DNA of 64,000 nt from assembly GCF_022809715.1 (NCBI RefSeq), contig NZ_CP094460.1, positions 1,488,001-1,552,000 on the forward strand, given 5' to 3'. Positions within the stretch are counted from its first letter, which is position 1. The number at the start of each line of letters is the position of its first letter. This document shows positions 1 to 8,843 of this stretch, in pieces. The notes beneath the pieces were generated by a model that was given only the letters and a program-made list of their open reading frames with translations, ran no database searches and had not been told where the DNA came from. Both the position numbers and the translations under genes were made by a program. Source of the DNA: Burkholderia pyrrocinia. Its GTDB lineage: Bacteria > Pseudomonadota > Gammaproteobacteria > Burkholderiales > Burkholderiaceae.

Positions 1-495
1 CACGAACTCGGCCACGGCATCCACGACTGGGTGACCAACGGCGGCCTGTCGCAACAGGAAGGTCTTTCGGAAGGCACCGGCGACTATCTCGCCGCCGCGT
101 ACAGCCGCGACTTCAACCAGTGGAGCCCGTCGGATGTGCAGTATCACTGGGTCTACAACTGGGACGGCCACAACGAATACTGGGGCGGCCGCGTGACCAA
201 CTGGAACGTCGGGCGCACCTATGCGCAAGCGCGCGGTGCCGAGATCCATACGGCCGGCCAGTACTGGGCATCGTGCAACCTCGTCGCGCGCGACGCGATC
301 GGCGCGCAGGCGATGGACAAGGCATTCCTGAAAGGGCTGTCGATGACCAACGGCTCAACCAACCAGAAGGCCGCCGCGCAGGCCGTGCTGACGGCCGCGT
401 CCGCGCTCGGCTACAGCAGCGCGCAACTCACGGCGATCGGCAATGCGTACAACAAGAGCTGCACGTACGGCGTGACCGTGCCGCAGAAATCGTAA
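1..495 (+). CDS. Secreted zinc metallopeptidase, C-terminal part (gluzincin type)
   Basis: This is the 3' end of a gene that begins before the window; the frame is open from base 1. It opens directly on the zinc-binding motif HELGH (residues 1-5 of the visible part), followed about 20 residues later by EGTGD, which fits the downstream Glu ligand of gluzincins (M4/M36-like HExxH...ExxxD). The rest is a helical C-terminal lobe rich in Tyr, Asn and Ala ending in TVPQKS. The protein is probably an exported endopeptidase, as it sits 79 bases before a secreted aminopeptidase on the same strand and the two could act together on extracellular protein. The signal peptide and propeptide are outside the window, so export is inferred. 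The exact peptidase family is uncertain. Confidence 0.8.
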   Translation, partial: HELGHGIHDWVTNGGLSQQEGLSEGTGDYLAAAYSRDFNQWSPSDVQYHWVYNWDGHNEYWGGRVTNWNVGRTYAQARGAEIHTAGQYWASCNLVARDAIGAQAMDKAFLKGLSMTNGSTNQKAAAQAVLTAASALGYSSAQLTAIGNAYNKSCTYGVTVPQKS

Positions 496-574
496 TTCCG
501 CAGCAGGCGGTGGCGCATCGCACGACCTGCGACGCGCCCTCATCCTCGACATCGTTACCCTCGCGAGATCGAAC

Positions 575-1828
575 ATGCCTACTCTGAAACTGACTCATCT
601 GAGCGCCGCGCTGGGCGGCATGCTGTTGACCGTCGCCGCGCATGCGGCCCCCGTGTGGATCACGCTCGGCGATGCGGCGTTCCGCCAGCTTCAACGCATC
701 GACGCAAGCGCGACCGCGCAATACAGCACGACGGTCGATGCCGGCAAGACGGCCGACGGCGCCGCGCGCCGCGAAACCATTCACGTCGTCGAGATCGACG
801 ATTCACGGCTCGGCGAACTGGCCCATGCCGTCCACCACACGCGCGGCCACGGGCCCGGTTATGTCGTGCACGACTCGTTCGACGAAGCGCGCCAGGCGCT
901 GCAGCCGTTGCCGCCGGCGCTCGCGAAGCAGGCCGCGGCACCCGCGTACAAGGTGTCGAACGCGCCGCAGATCGGCACCTGGATCCAGCAACTGCAGGCC
1001 AGCAACATCGTCGGCACGATCACGTCGCTGTCGGGCTTCACGAACCGCTACTACACGACGTCGCACGGCGTTGCCGCGTCGGACTGGCTCGCGCTGCAGT
1101 GGAAGCAACTGGCGGGCGCGCGCGCCGATATCACCGTCGAGCAGTTCGCGCACACGGGCTTTCCGCAGAAATCCGTGATCCTGACGATCCGCGGCAGCGA
1201 TCCGGCCGCGGGCACCGTCGTGCTGGGCGGCCACCTCGATTCGACCGTCGGCCGCACGACGGAGAACACGCGCTCGCCCGGCGCGGACGACGACGCATCA
1301 GGCATCGCGAGCCTCACCGAAGCGCTGCGCGTGCTGCTCGCGAACAACTACCGGCCGAAGCGGACGATCAAGTTCGTCGGGTACGCGGCAGAAGAAGCCG
1401 GCCTGCTCGGCTCGAAGGCGATCGCGAAGCAGTTCCGCACGCAGAGTGCGAACGTGGTCGGCGTTTTGCAGCTCGACATGACGAACTACAAGGGCGATCC
1501 GAAGGATATCTATCTGATCACCGACTACACGAACGCGTCGCAGAACACCTACCTGACGAATCTGGCGAAGACCTACCTGCCGGAACTCGCGATCGGCACG
1601 TCGCAGTGCGGGTATGCGTGCTCGGATCATGCGTCGTGGAATGCGCAGGGCTATCCGGCGTCGTTCCCGTTCGAGGCCGACCAGAACGACAGTCCGTATA
1701 TCCATACCGTGAACGACACGCTGGAGAACTCGGACCGCCAGGCGAATCATGCGCTGAAGTTCGGCAAGCTGGCGCTGGCTTATGCGGTTGATCTTGGCGG
1801 GGATGGCTCCGTAGTCGCGAAGCCCTGA
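575..1828 (+). CDS. Secreted M28-family zinc aminopeptidase
   Basis: The 417-residue protein has a clear Sec signal peptide (residues 1-25, ending AHA) and then the M28 di-zinc aminopeptidase core. Metal-ligand and catalytic motifs are in order: GGHLDST (His near 220), DDDASG (bridging Asp near 238), EEAGLLGS (catalytic Glu and ligand near 273-274), a later LDMTNY Asp, and a C-terminal PYIHTVND His. This is the architecture of the Vibrio/Aeromonas leucyl aminopeptidases, which remove N-terminal residues from peptides outside the cell. The ATG at 575 is the only start that gives a complete signal peptide. The gene follows a metallopeptidase gene in the same direction. The precise substrate preference is inferred from the family. 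Confidence 0.9.
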   Translation: MPTLKLTHLSAALGGMLLTVAAHAAPVWITLGDAAFRQLQRIDASATAQYSTTVDAGKTADGAARRETIHVVEIDDSRLGELAHAVHHTRGHGPGYVVHDSFDEARQALQPLPPALAKQAAAPAYKVSNAPQIGTWIQQLQASNIVGTITSLSGFTNRYYTTSHGVAASDWLALQWKQLAGARADITVEQFAHTGFPQKSVILTIRGSDPAAGTVVLGGHLDSTVGRTTENTRSPGADDDASGIASLTEALRVLLANNYRPKRTIKFVGYAAEEAGLLGSKAIAKQFRTQSANVVGVLQLDMTNYKGDPKDIYLITDYTNASQNTYLTNLAKTYLPELAIGTSQCGYACSDHASWNAQGYPASFPFEADQNDSPYIHTVNDTLENSDRQANHALKFGKLALAYAVDLGGDGSVVAKP

Positions 1829-1866
1829 CGGCGAGCGGCCGCGTCGTTCGTCTATCCGGACACGAA

Positions 1867-1899
1867 GGAAGCGTGTGCTCGCGGTTCGCACGCGCTTCC
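1867..1899 (+). terminator. Possible terminator hairpin after the M28 peptidase
   Basis: A 12-bp arm (1867-1878) can pair with 1888-1899 around a 9-base loop, with one G-T mismatch. No clear T-run follows, so it is a hairpin in the right place rather than a certain intrinsic terminator. Confidence 0.4.
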
Positions 1900-2084
1900 T
1901 CCCGGACAACCTTGATCGGACCACCTCGCCCAGCGTCCCGTAGAGACGCACGCCCGAAGCCAGCGCCCCCCCCACGGAGGCTTCATGACGCGACACGTGC
2001 CGCGCGATTGACTCGATCGAACCTGGAACGCGCGCTCATCCGGATAGAATCGTCACTCTGCCACTCCGCTACACGCTTCCAGCC

Positions 2085-2447
2085 ATGACCGACACCACCC
2101 GCTCCATCGACGATCTGTCGCCCGCTCGCGTCACGACCGCATTCGACCTGCCCGGCCACACGACCGTCCGCTCGCTCGGCGTCGCACAGGGCATCATCGT
2201 GCGTTCGCGCTCGATCGTCGGCTCGTTCGGCGCTTCGCTGCAGACAATCTTCGGCGGCAACATCACGCTCTACACGTCGCTGTGCGAGAAAGCGCGCCAG
2301 CAGGCATTCGACAAGATGCTCGCCGATGCACGCAAGCTCGGCGCGAACGCAGTCGTCGCGATGCGCTACGACTCGACCGAGATCGGGTCGGGCGTCACGG
2401 AAGTCATCTGCTACGGCACGGCCGTGCGCGTGACGCAGGACGCGTGA
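2085..2447 (+). CDS. YbjQ-family (UPF0145) protein
   Basis: This is a 120-residue cytosolic protein. The body matches the YbjQ/UPF0145 family: a GIIVRSRSI strand near residue 46, a central [18 protein letters not shown] helix, [12 protein letters not shown] near 89-100, and a C-terminal [10 protein letters not shown] strand. The family forms oligomeric rings and has been called a possible metal-binding domain, but no firm biochemical role is known. Length is close to the family norm of about 105 residues plus a short N-terminal extension. The gene stands alone between the peptidase gene and a convergent MFS gene; the two stop codons are 7 bases apart. Confidence 0.85.
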   Translation: MTDTTRSIDDLSPARVTTAFDLPGHTTVRSLGVAQGIIVRSRSIVGSFGASLQTIFGGNITLYTSLCEKARQQAFDKMLADARKLGANAVVAMRYDSTEIGSGVTEVICYGTAVRVTQDA

Positions 2448-2453
2448 CGCCCA

Positions 2454-3704
2454 TCACACGTCGCGCTCGAGCGACTTCATGTTCGTGAGCTGAGGAAACA
2501 ACCGCATCCAAACGAGCGCGACGGCAATCGTCGCGGCACCGCCGACGACGATCGCCGTCGGCGCGCCCCACCATGCGGCCGTCACACCCGACTCGAATTC
2601 GCCAAGCTGGTTCGACGTGCCGATGAACAGCGAATTGACCGCGCTCACGCGCCCGAGCATGTCGTCAGGTGTACGAAGCTGCACGAGCGACAGGCGCACG
2701 ACGACGCTGACCACGTCCGATGCGCCGAGCGCGGCCAGCGCAACGAGCGACAGCGCGAAGTGCCGCGACAGCCCGAACACGATCGTCGCGATGCCGAACG
2801 CGATCACGCCGCCGAACATCGCGCGGCCCGGTCGCCCTTTCAGCGGAAAGCGCGTGAGCCACAGCGTGCCCGCGAGCGCGCCGACCGCGGGCGCCGCGCG
2901 CAATGCGCCGAGCCCCCACGGCCCGACCTGCAGAATGTCGCGCGCATAGATCGGCAGCAGCGCGGTCGCGCCGCCGAACAGCACCGCGAACAGGTCGAGC
3001 GACAGCGCGCCGAGGATCGCCGGTTCGCGCCGGATGAACGCGATCCCCGAAAACACCGAGCGCAGCGTGACCGGCTCGCGTGCAGGCGGCGCGCTGCGCA
3101 GCGGGATCGTGCCGCTCAGCACCGCCGCGATCGCGAATGCCACGACGCTCGTGCCGAATGCGACGGGCGCACCGACACCGTAGAGCAGCCCGCCGAACGC
3201 GGGACCGAGGATCTGCGCGGCCTGGTTCGCGGACGTCGACAGCGCAGTCGCGCGCGGCAAGTCGGTGCGCGGCACGACGGCCGGCAGCAGCGAAGACACC
3301 GACGGCGACTCGAACGCGCGGGCCGTGCCGACGATCGCCGCGAGCGCATACACGGCCGGCGCGGTCAGCCACCCTTGTGCGGCGCCGAGCAGGAACACGC
3401 CGGCGGCCAGCGCCTCGACGCCCTGGCAAATCGTCGCGATGCGCCGCCGGTCGTAGCGGTCGGCCACCTGCCCGACGACGAGCGTCAGCGCGAACATCGG
3501 CACGAACTGCGCGAGGCCGACGAGTCCGAGCGCGAACGCGCTGTGCGTGAGCGCATACACGTACCAGCCGATCGCGACCGACAGGATCTGGAAGGCCAGG
3601 GACGACATCACGCGTGTGCCCCAGAAGCGCCGGAACGGTGCGTGACGGAACAGGTTGGCGGGTAACGGGGATGGAGGCGCGGGTTCGGGTGAGTGGGCGG
3701 TCAT
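2454..3704 (-). CDS. MFS exporter (EntS-like family)
   Basis: This is a 416-residue inner-membrane protein with about twelve hydrophobic segments. The N-terminal region FRRFWGTRVMSSLAFQILSV and the loop motif GQVADRYDRRRI (about residues 78-90, the MFS motif A) place it in the major facilitator superfamily, near the EntS/transmembrane-secretion-effector branch. The frame stays open upstream to 3998. The ATG at 3704 was chosen because it gives a normal length and a short cytoplasmic N-terminus, and because the upstream sequence is not MFS-like. Substrate is unknown. No siderophore or resistance genes are next to it, so nothing in context narrows the cargo. Confidence 0.85.
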   Translation of the reverse strand: MTAHSPEPAPPSPLPANLFRHAPFRRFWGTRVMSSLAFQILSVAIGWYVYALTHSAFALGLVGLAQFVPMFALTLVVGQVADRYDRRRIATICQGVEALAAGVFLLGAAQGWLTAPAVYALAAIVGTARAFESPSVSSLLPAVVPRTDLPRATALSTSANQAAQILGPAFGGLLYGVGAPVAFGTSVVAFAIAAVLSGTIPLRSAPPAREPVTLRSVFSGIAFIRREPAILGALSLDLFAVLFGGATALLPIYARDILQVGPWGLGALRAAPAVGALAGTLWLTRFPLKGRPGRAMFGGVIAFGIATIVFGLSRHFALSLVALAALGASDVVSVVVRLSLVQLRTPDDMLGRVSAVNSLFIGTSNQLGEFESGVTAAWWGAPTAIVVGGAATIAVALVWMRLFPQLTNMKSLERDV

Positions 3705-4483
3705 CGGGGTCTCGGCGATCGGCGGTGCGTGACGCAACCGCTCCACGAGCGGCTGCCTGCACATGTGCGTGCTTGCGCAACGACTTGCCCATCGCGACGC
3801 GATATCGGTCCCCGGCGTGGAGACGGTCGGCTGGACAGCGCAGACGCGGCCAAATCGCGATGATATGTCAATCACGGCAAAACGGCCGTTCGATTGGCCG
3901 AGGCGGGAGTGCACTCGCCCGCACTGCAAAAAAGAAGTTCGTCTTGGATTTCCGGGGAACGCGGGGCAGACTGTCGGTGATCGGCCACTTTCGATCACTC
4001 GGCGATGCGGTCAAAATCGTCAACAATAGTCCACTAAAAGTGAAGAAGTGCTGCTTGCGTTTGGATGGGTGTCAAACGCCTTAGATCGGCGAAACCGCGG
4101 TTCCCTCGGAGAGGCCTCAGTCCTCTCCGAGAGTCGTCCACCGCTGTATTAAAGCCACAGCAGCTTGTTGCATCGTCCGATGAGCGCATCGTAGGGAAGC
4201 GGATCGACGCCCTTTCAACGCCCCGCTCGGCCCCGTCTTTGCGAGCATGTGCCCCCTATCTGACGTTGCGGAAACTGAAGGCGTCGCGCGCGTGGTCTGC
4301 CGACTGGTACGTTAGCCTCACATCGCGTCCGAGGTTCTCGTAAACATCGGGCCGGATCACGAGCCTCGGAGCGCGATCTTCTATTTCACTGGCCGAAACA
4401 GAGACCTTCATTTTCACGCAATTAACAAGGGCAGAGGCAACTTGTACATTGACTACTCCCAAATCAACTTGATGGAGTTTCAA
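3705..4483. other. Non-coding stretch between MFS gene and AhpD-like gene
   Basis: This 779-base stretch has no convincing gene; short open frames in it have poor codon use and no homologous look. It marks the start of a lower-GC segment that runs to about 11.2 kb. The one clear structure is the perfect hairpin at 4105-4131. Confidence 0.6.
4105..4131. repeat. Perfect 10-bp inverted repeat with 7-base loop
   Basis: CTCGGAGAGG (4105-4114) pairs exactly with CCTCTCCGAG (4122-4131). It has no T-run on either side, so it does not look like an ordinary terminator. It could be an RNA hairpin, a protein-binding dyad or a remnant of a mobile sequence. Confidence 0.55.
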
Positions 4484-5041
4484 ATGGCACGCGTCGCTAT
4501 CCCCACGAAAGAACAGGCACCCGCCAAGGCGCAACCGATCCTTGCGAACTACGAGAAAGTCCTCGGTACGATCCCGAACTTCTTCGCTTTGATTTCCCAG
4601 TCACCAGACGCCCTGAAGGCAATCGCTGACATGCACGGTACGCTTGGCAAGAGCTTGGGCCACGGAACGCGCGAACGCATTCATATTGCCATCGCGGAAG
4701 CGAATGGCTGCGACTACTGTGTATCCGCTCACACCTACCTGGGCGGCAAGCTGAGCGGTCTGACGCAGGAGGACATGGCACTCAATCGCGATGGCCATTC
4801 GACGGACCCGAAGGCTGACGCCGCGGTCCAGTTCGCTCACCGTGTGGCGAAGACGCGCGGCCACATCGACGCCGCCGACTTCGAAGCCGTTCGAGCCGCA
4901 GGCTTCTCCGATGCGGAAATCATCGACATCGTGGCCGAACTCGCGTTCAGCTTCGTGACCAACCTCTTCAACAATACGTTCAAGACCGATATCGACTCTG
5001 TGTTCCCCGTCATTCACACAAAAAGCAAGCCGACTGCCTGA
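4484..5041 (+). CDS. AhpD-like / carboxymuconolactone decarboxylase-family protein
   Basis: The 185-residue cytosolic protein belongs to the peroxidase-related branch of the CMD/AhpD superfamily. The active-site motif is visible as ANGCDYCVSAH (CxxC plus the His four residues on), preceded by a helix with RERIHIAIAE. In AhpD the CxxC pair forms the redox centre that reduces a peroxidase partner, and the family often acts as an alkylhydroperoxidase. The frame opens at 4442, but the ATG at 4484 has a GGAG element about 10 bases upstream and gives the usual family N-terminus. An OhrR-like regulator lies 850 bases downstream, which fits a peroxide or oxidant response, although that regulator lacks its sensor cysteine. 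Confidence 0.85.
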   Translation: MARVAIPTKEQAPAKAQPILANYEKVLGTIPNFFALISQSPDALKAIADMHGTLGKSLGHGTRERIHIAIAEANGCDYCVSAHTYLGGKLSGLTQEDMALNRDGHSTDPKADAAVQFAHRVAKTRGHIDAADFEAVRAAGFSDAEIIDIVAELAFSFVTNLFNNTFKTDIDSVFPVIHTKSKPTA

Positions 5042-5289
5042 GTCTTGGCGTGAACTTGATGGCTACCTACTGTTCGGGGTAGCCACGTGAGCCGACATCG
5101 GGTGCCGCTTCTTGCTTCAGATCCGGACCGGCCCACGCACCAACTTGTGATGCCGTTGCAGGAAATGTCGAAGATGCGGACACCTCGTTTGCATCCGCAT
5201 ATTTCATATGACCGCCTTTCATCGAACCCTCTCCGAGGCCGAATGAACTGTCGAAAATGCACCACTGCTCCCACCCTGAGGGTCCCTAC

Positions 5290-5676
5290 ATGAATGATCC
5301 CGTTGAAACAATCCGTAGCTTCTACGCAAAGCTTGCCGATGGTGATGCGCCCAGTGCGCTGTGCCTGATGTCGGCGGATATCGAATGGAATACGATGTGG
5401 CATTACAAGGTGGACGGAAGGGGGCCCGAGCGAGTGGCTGAGGGACTCTTCAGGCCGCTCGTGGCGGAGTGGTCGAGCTTTTCACTCGAACCAACTGAAT
5501 TTTTCCGCGACGGAAATACCGTCATTTCTTTGGGTCGATTCCGCGGGGAACACGGTGGCACTCGCAAGCGTGCGGAAGCCGGATACGCTCACGTTTGGTC
5601 CGTAGAAAACGGTAGGATCACGCGCTTTCGTCAATATATTGACACCCTTGCGGTCGCAGATGCACTCAAACCTTGA
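5290..5676 (+). CDS. SnoaL-like / NTF2-fold protein
   Basis: This 128-residue protein has the SnoaL/ketosteroid-isomerase-like pattern. The N-terminal helix reads VETIRSFYAKLADGD, a strand with DIEWNTMW follows, and the end VWSVENGRITRFRQYIDT is typical of the last two strands of the fold. Such proteins line a small hydrophobic pocket and act as isomerases, cyclases, hydrolases or plain ligand binders, so no reaction can be assigned. The frame is open from 5257, but the ATG at 5290 begins the first helix of the domain and is the better start. It lies between the AhpD-like gene and the MarR-type regulator on the same strand and may belong to the same regulon. Confidence 0.8.
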   Translation: MNDPVETIRSFYAKLADGDAPSALCLMSADIEWNTMWHYKVDGRGPERVAEGLFRPLVAEWSSFSLEPTEFFRDGNTVISLGRFRGEHGGTRKRAEAGYAHVWSVENGRITRFRQYIDTLAVADALKP

Positions 5677-5891
5677 GAACGCCGTGCTACCCGATGCTCC
5701 ACGGTAGCGCGCATATGTTGGATTGCGTTGCAGGACAATTTACCCGCTCGAACTCAAGCACTGCGTCCGTCGAGCCGCGGCACTCTGCGCGGTGGTTGCT
5801 TTGGTAGGTAGCATAACTAATCATCCATGGCAAAGCCGTCCCCACTCGTTCATACCCGTTACCCCGCCTTCGGGCGGCGCCTGGAAATTTC

Positions 5892-6341
5892 ATGAAAGCA
5901 TCTTCCAATAACTCGCCGGATGCCGCCGAAGTGCAGTTGGGAGACGAGGTCGGGTTTTCGCTCTATGCCACATCGCTCGCGATGACGAAAGCGTACAAGC
6001 CGCTGCTTCAGCCGCTTGGTTTGACCTACCCACAATACATTGCAATGTTGTCGCTTTGGGAGAGCGATGAGGTCACCGTCAAAGCCTTGTCGACACGGCT
6101 GTCGCTGGACCCAGCGACGATAACGCCTCTCCTTAAGCGGCTCGAATCGCAGGGACTGGTCAGCAGGACCCGTGGTGTCACTGACGAGCGCCTGGTATTT
6201 GTCAGCTTGACAACGAAGGGAGACTTGCTCAGAAGGCAGGCGGCTCTGATACCTGCTGCAATCACCGAAGCGACCGGTCAAAGCAACCAGGTGCTTCTGC
6301 GGTTGAAGCGCGACCTCGATCAGCTTCGCAGCAGGCTGTAG
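5892..6341 (+). CDS. MarR-family regulator, OhrR-like but cysteine-free
   Basis: This 149-residue winged-helix regulator is close to OhrR, the organic-hydroperoxide repressor: LYATSLAMTKAYKPLL, LTYPQYIAMLSLWE, and the recognition region TRLSLDPATITPLLKRLE are near copies of the family. OhrR senses peroxide through one N-terminal Cys that sits just before the first LYA segment. Here that position is Gly21 (EVGFSLYA), and the whole protein contains no cysteine at all. The tyrosines that hydrogen-bond the sensor Cys in OhrR are kept (Tyr35, Tyr46, Tyr49). It therefore probably still binds DNA but cannot be oxidised in the known way. Likely targets are its own gene and the neighbouring AhpD-like and SnoaL-like genes; this is inference. 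Confidence 0.85.
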   Translation: MKASSNNSPDAAEVQLGDEVGFSLYATSLAMTKAYKPLLQPLGLTYPQYIAMLSLWESDEVTVKALSTRLSLDPATITPLLKRLESQGLVSRTRGVTDERLVFVSLTTKGDLLRRQAALIPAAITEATGQSNQVLLRLKRDLDQLRSRL

Positions 6342-6369
6342 GGCGCCACGGCCTTACTGGAGTGGCTGC

Positions 6370-7254
6370 CTACAGCGCTGGCCGATCGGGTAGCGCAGCC
6401 TGAGCGGCAGAGATGAAGGCCCTAACGCTTTGAGATTGCTGCCGACCGCCTTGATATACCAAGCTTACCGGAAGCACCTTTTCCTCAGCGTTCGCCAGGA
6501 CCCTGACTAGCCGCCCATCGGCCAGTTCACGCGCGACGTGATAGGAAAAGAGGCGCGCGATACCGAGGCCACCCACCGCGGCTTCAACTGTCGCATCGAC
6601 GCTATTAGTCAGAAATCGCGGTTCAATCTGACTCCGACTGCCCGCGCGCCTCCACTCCTCGTTCAAGCTGGCCGTTTCAAACGCAATCAGGTGGTGCGTG
6701 GATAAATCGGCTTCGCAAGCTGGCGTTCCACGTCGAGCAAGATAGTCCGGGCTGGCCACGAGAACACGCTGGACGCTCGCAAGGGGCACAGCTCGAAGCG
6801 AGCTATCTGGCAACTGCCCGATACGTACCCCGATGTCAATGCCTTCCTCTGCCAAACGGACAACCCGATCAACGAGAATCAGTCGTACCGAAAGATCCGG
6901 ATATTCACGAAGAAGGTTTGCGACGATCGGCATGACATGCATTCGGCCGAAAAGAACGGGCGCAGTTATCACCAGCAAGCCACGAGGCCCAGCATTTCCT
7001 CCTCGAACAGCCTCCGCAGCATCGTCCAGCTCGGATAGAGCATGACGTGTGCGCTCCAGGTAGTCGCTTCCCTGGTCGGTCAGCCGTACCGAGCGCGTCG
7101 TTCGCCTGAGCAACGTCACACCGATCTCTTGCTCCAAAGCGGATACAGCACGCGAGGCTGCCACGGGCGTGATGCGGAGTTGCCGTGCGGCTTCGGCAAA
7201 GCTGTTTAAATCCGAAACCATTTGGAAAACCCGTATGCGTTCAAGTCGATCCAT
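6370..7254 (-). CDS. LysR-family transcriptional regulator
   Basis: The 294-residue protein has an N-terminal LysR helix-turn-helix (about residues 1-60, with AEAARQLRITPVAASRAVSA) and a C-terminal substrate-binding domain carrying the GRMHVMPIV and GLGIARLFSYHVA segments. It is of the CrgA/DNA-binding transcriptional regulator subgroup seen in many copies in Burkholderia. The effector is unknown. It is convergent with the OhrR-like gene. A second LysR protein of the same subgroup (8844-9749) lies on the other side of the alpha/beta hydrolase gene, so the two may be paralogues controlling neighbouring enzymes. Confidence 0.9.
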   Translation of the reverse strand: MDRLERIRVFQMVSDLNSFAEAARQLRITPVAASRAVSALEQEIGVTLLRRTTRSVRLTDQGSDYLERTRHALSELDDAAEAVRGGNAGPRGLLVITAPVLFGRMHVMPIVANLLREYPDLSVRLILVDRVVRLAEEGIDIGVRIGQLPDSSLRAVPLASVQRVLVASPDYLARRGTPACEADLSTHHLIAFETASLNEEWRRAGSRSQIEPRFLTNSVDATVEAAVGGLGIARLFSYHVARELADGRLVRVLANAEEKVLPVSLVYQGGRQQSQSVRAFISAAQAALPDRPAL

Positions 7255-7308
7255 GAAAATGTCACTGAGAATTTGGTAGTTGCGACGGACTGGCTGTCGG
7301 TTCTCCTT

Positions 7309-7689
7309 CTAGGAACCGCTGTCGCCACCGCCATTTGACGACGTTTCGAACGTCAAAGATATCGCTTTTGCGCCACGAGCGAAATTCGCGCAAAGGTGGT
7401 TCCAGACAAACTGCAAACAAACGAGGTAGATCTCCACCGAAGGCGATATCCGTTTGATCTTGACCGCCGCAACGCCTAGCAGCAGGGATGCGATTGCAAT
7501 TGCATCCTTCGTTGTCAACGTACCGGGCGGCGCTACGAGGGTCGTGGCAAAAATCATCGTGCGCATGACGAAGCACAATCTCCGGTCACCGCCGAGATCG
7601 TCGCACAGCACCTCATAACCTCGGTCCGATTGCGGTATCTTGTCGGAATCCTGCTGCGTCGTTGCTAGCGCCGCCGTCGTAGTAAGCAT
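7309..7689 (-). CDS. Hypothetical protein, possible membrane segments
   Basis: This is an unrecognised 126-residue frame. The start at 7689 is preceded by AAGGACGAAGAA, a plausible ribosome-binding site; an alternative ATG lies at 7722. The middle of the protein has two moderately hydrophobic stretches (MIFATTLVAPPG and DAIAIASLLLGVAAV), and the C-terminus is Ser/Gly rich. Codon use is less biased than in neighbouring genes, and another minus-strand frame overlaps it, so it may be a young, decayed or non-genuine gene. Nothing in its context suggests a role. Confidence 0.3.
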   Translation of the reverse strand: MLTTTAALATTQQDSDKIPQSDRGYEVLCDDLGGDRRLCFVMRTMIFATTLVAPPGTLTTKDAIAIASLLLGVAAVKIKRISPSVEIYLVCLQFVWNHLCANFARGAKAISLTFETSSNGGGDSGS

Positions 7690-7852
7690 TTCTTCGTCCT
7701 TCGATATTCGTTTGTGGGACATGGCGACCCAGCAAGGAAATGCCGAACCGCCGGAACATGGAAATGCGTTTTAGTCGCGGCTCTTCAACCCTGACACGGC
7801 TACTGATCGCTTCGGGCCAACAACCCAGGACTGGTCAATGCGCCGCTGCTTC

Positions 7853-8713
7853 TCAGTCTGCGAAGATGGCTTTGATCTCGGCTGCGACCTGGCATTTGTT
7901 CTCGTCGAGCACGAAGTGCCCCGCGTCCAGCCAGACAAGCTTGGCGTTCGGGAGATCTTTGGTATAAGCCCGCGCTCCAGGTTGAATGAAGAACGGGTCG
8001 TTTTTCCCCCAAATGATCAACGTCTTCGGTTGGTGTTGCCGAAATGCCGCTTGCCACGTCGGATAGAGGGCGACGTTCGACTGATAGTCGTGAAGAAGAT
8101 CGATTTGGAAGTCCTGCACGCCGGGGCGATCGAGCAGCGCCTGGTCGAATATCCAGTTGTCGGGATTCACGGCGTCCGGGTGCTTTGCGCCAACGAGCCA
8201 TTGAAACTTTGTACCCTCCGGACTGATGAAGTCGCGCGCGGGCTTTTCGGTTTCAGGTGTACGGTTCTCCCACAACGGTACGAAAACACTTTTCGGAGCA
8301 TCGCCCACGCCTTCCATATAGGCGTTGGTGTTTTGAATGATGAAACCTTTGACTGCGTCAGGACGCCGAGTAAAAAGCCGAAATCCAACTGGTCCGCCGT
8401 AGTCATGCATGTAGAGAATGTACGATTCCAGCTTCAAAGCCTCGGTAAGGCCCGCAACGTGGTCAGCGAGATTGTCGAAGGTGTATTTGAACTCGTCTCG
8501 TGAAGGCGCGTCGGAATGACCAAATCCGATGTAGTCTGGCGCGATCAAATGGAATTGATCGGCCAGGGCGGGTATAAGGTCTCGGAACATTTGGCTGCTG
8601 CTCGGCAATCCGTGCAACAGGACAATTGTCGGGAGCTTGGGGTCGCCCGCTTCGCGATAGAAAACGTTGCGTCCGTTGACAGTGGCCGTGCGGTGAAATG
8701 TACGATTGCTCAT
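7853..8713 (-). CDS. Alpha/beta hydrolase, haloalkane-dehalogenase/epoxide-hydrolase type
   Basis: The 286-residue hydrolase shows the alpha/beta fold landmarks: oxyanion-hole HGLPSSSQMFRDL near residue 35, nucleophile elbow HDYGGPVGFRL near 105, and a C-terminal catalytic His in DAGHFVLDENK. An Asp nucleophile followed by YGG is characteristic of haloalkane dehalogenases and epoxide hydrolases rather than Ser esterases. The ATG at 8713 is preceded by AGAGGA and was preferred over the upstream start at 8749. It is divergent from the LysR gene at 8844 across about 130 bases, a classic arrangement for LysR control. The natural substrate cannot be read from the sequence. Confidence 0.85.
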   Translation of the reverse strand: MSNRTFHRTATVNGRNVFYREAGDPKLPTIVLLHGLPSSSQMFRDLIPALADQFHLIAPDYIGFGHSDAPSRDEFKYTFDNLADHVAGLTEALKLESYILYMHDYGGPVGFRLFTRRPDAVKGFIIQNTNAYMEGVGDAPKSVFVPLWENRTPETEKPARDFISPEGTKFQWLVGAKHPDAVNPDNWIFDQALLDRPGVQDFQIDLLHDYQSNVALYPTWQAAFRQHQPKTLIIWGKNDPFFIQPGARAYTKDLPNAKLVWLDAGHFVLDENKCQVAAEIKAIFAD

Positions 8714-8843
8714 TTGTCGAGTCCTCTTCTGAAGCGTCTCGGTAGACACCTACCGTTTGACGCGTTGAAGGCATTCTGCGTGTTTCCGATTTCGATGAGC
8801 AGACTGTAAAATCGGAAAGCCCCCTCCCGTTTATTGGAAGACC

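Noticed and set aside
3705..3998. N-terminal extension of the MFS transporter
   Set aside because: The frame is open, but the added residues are not MFS-like and the ATG at 3704 gives a normal protein.
7262..7576. A 104-residue minus-strand frame
   Set aside because: It overlaps the slightly better hypothetical frame at 7309-7689, lacks a ribosome-binding site and shows no family pattern.
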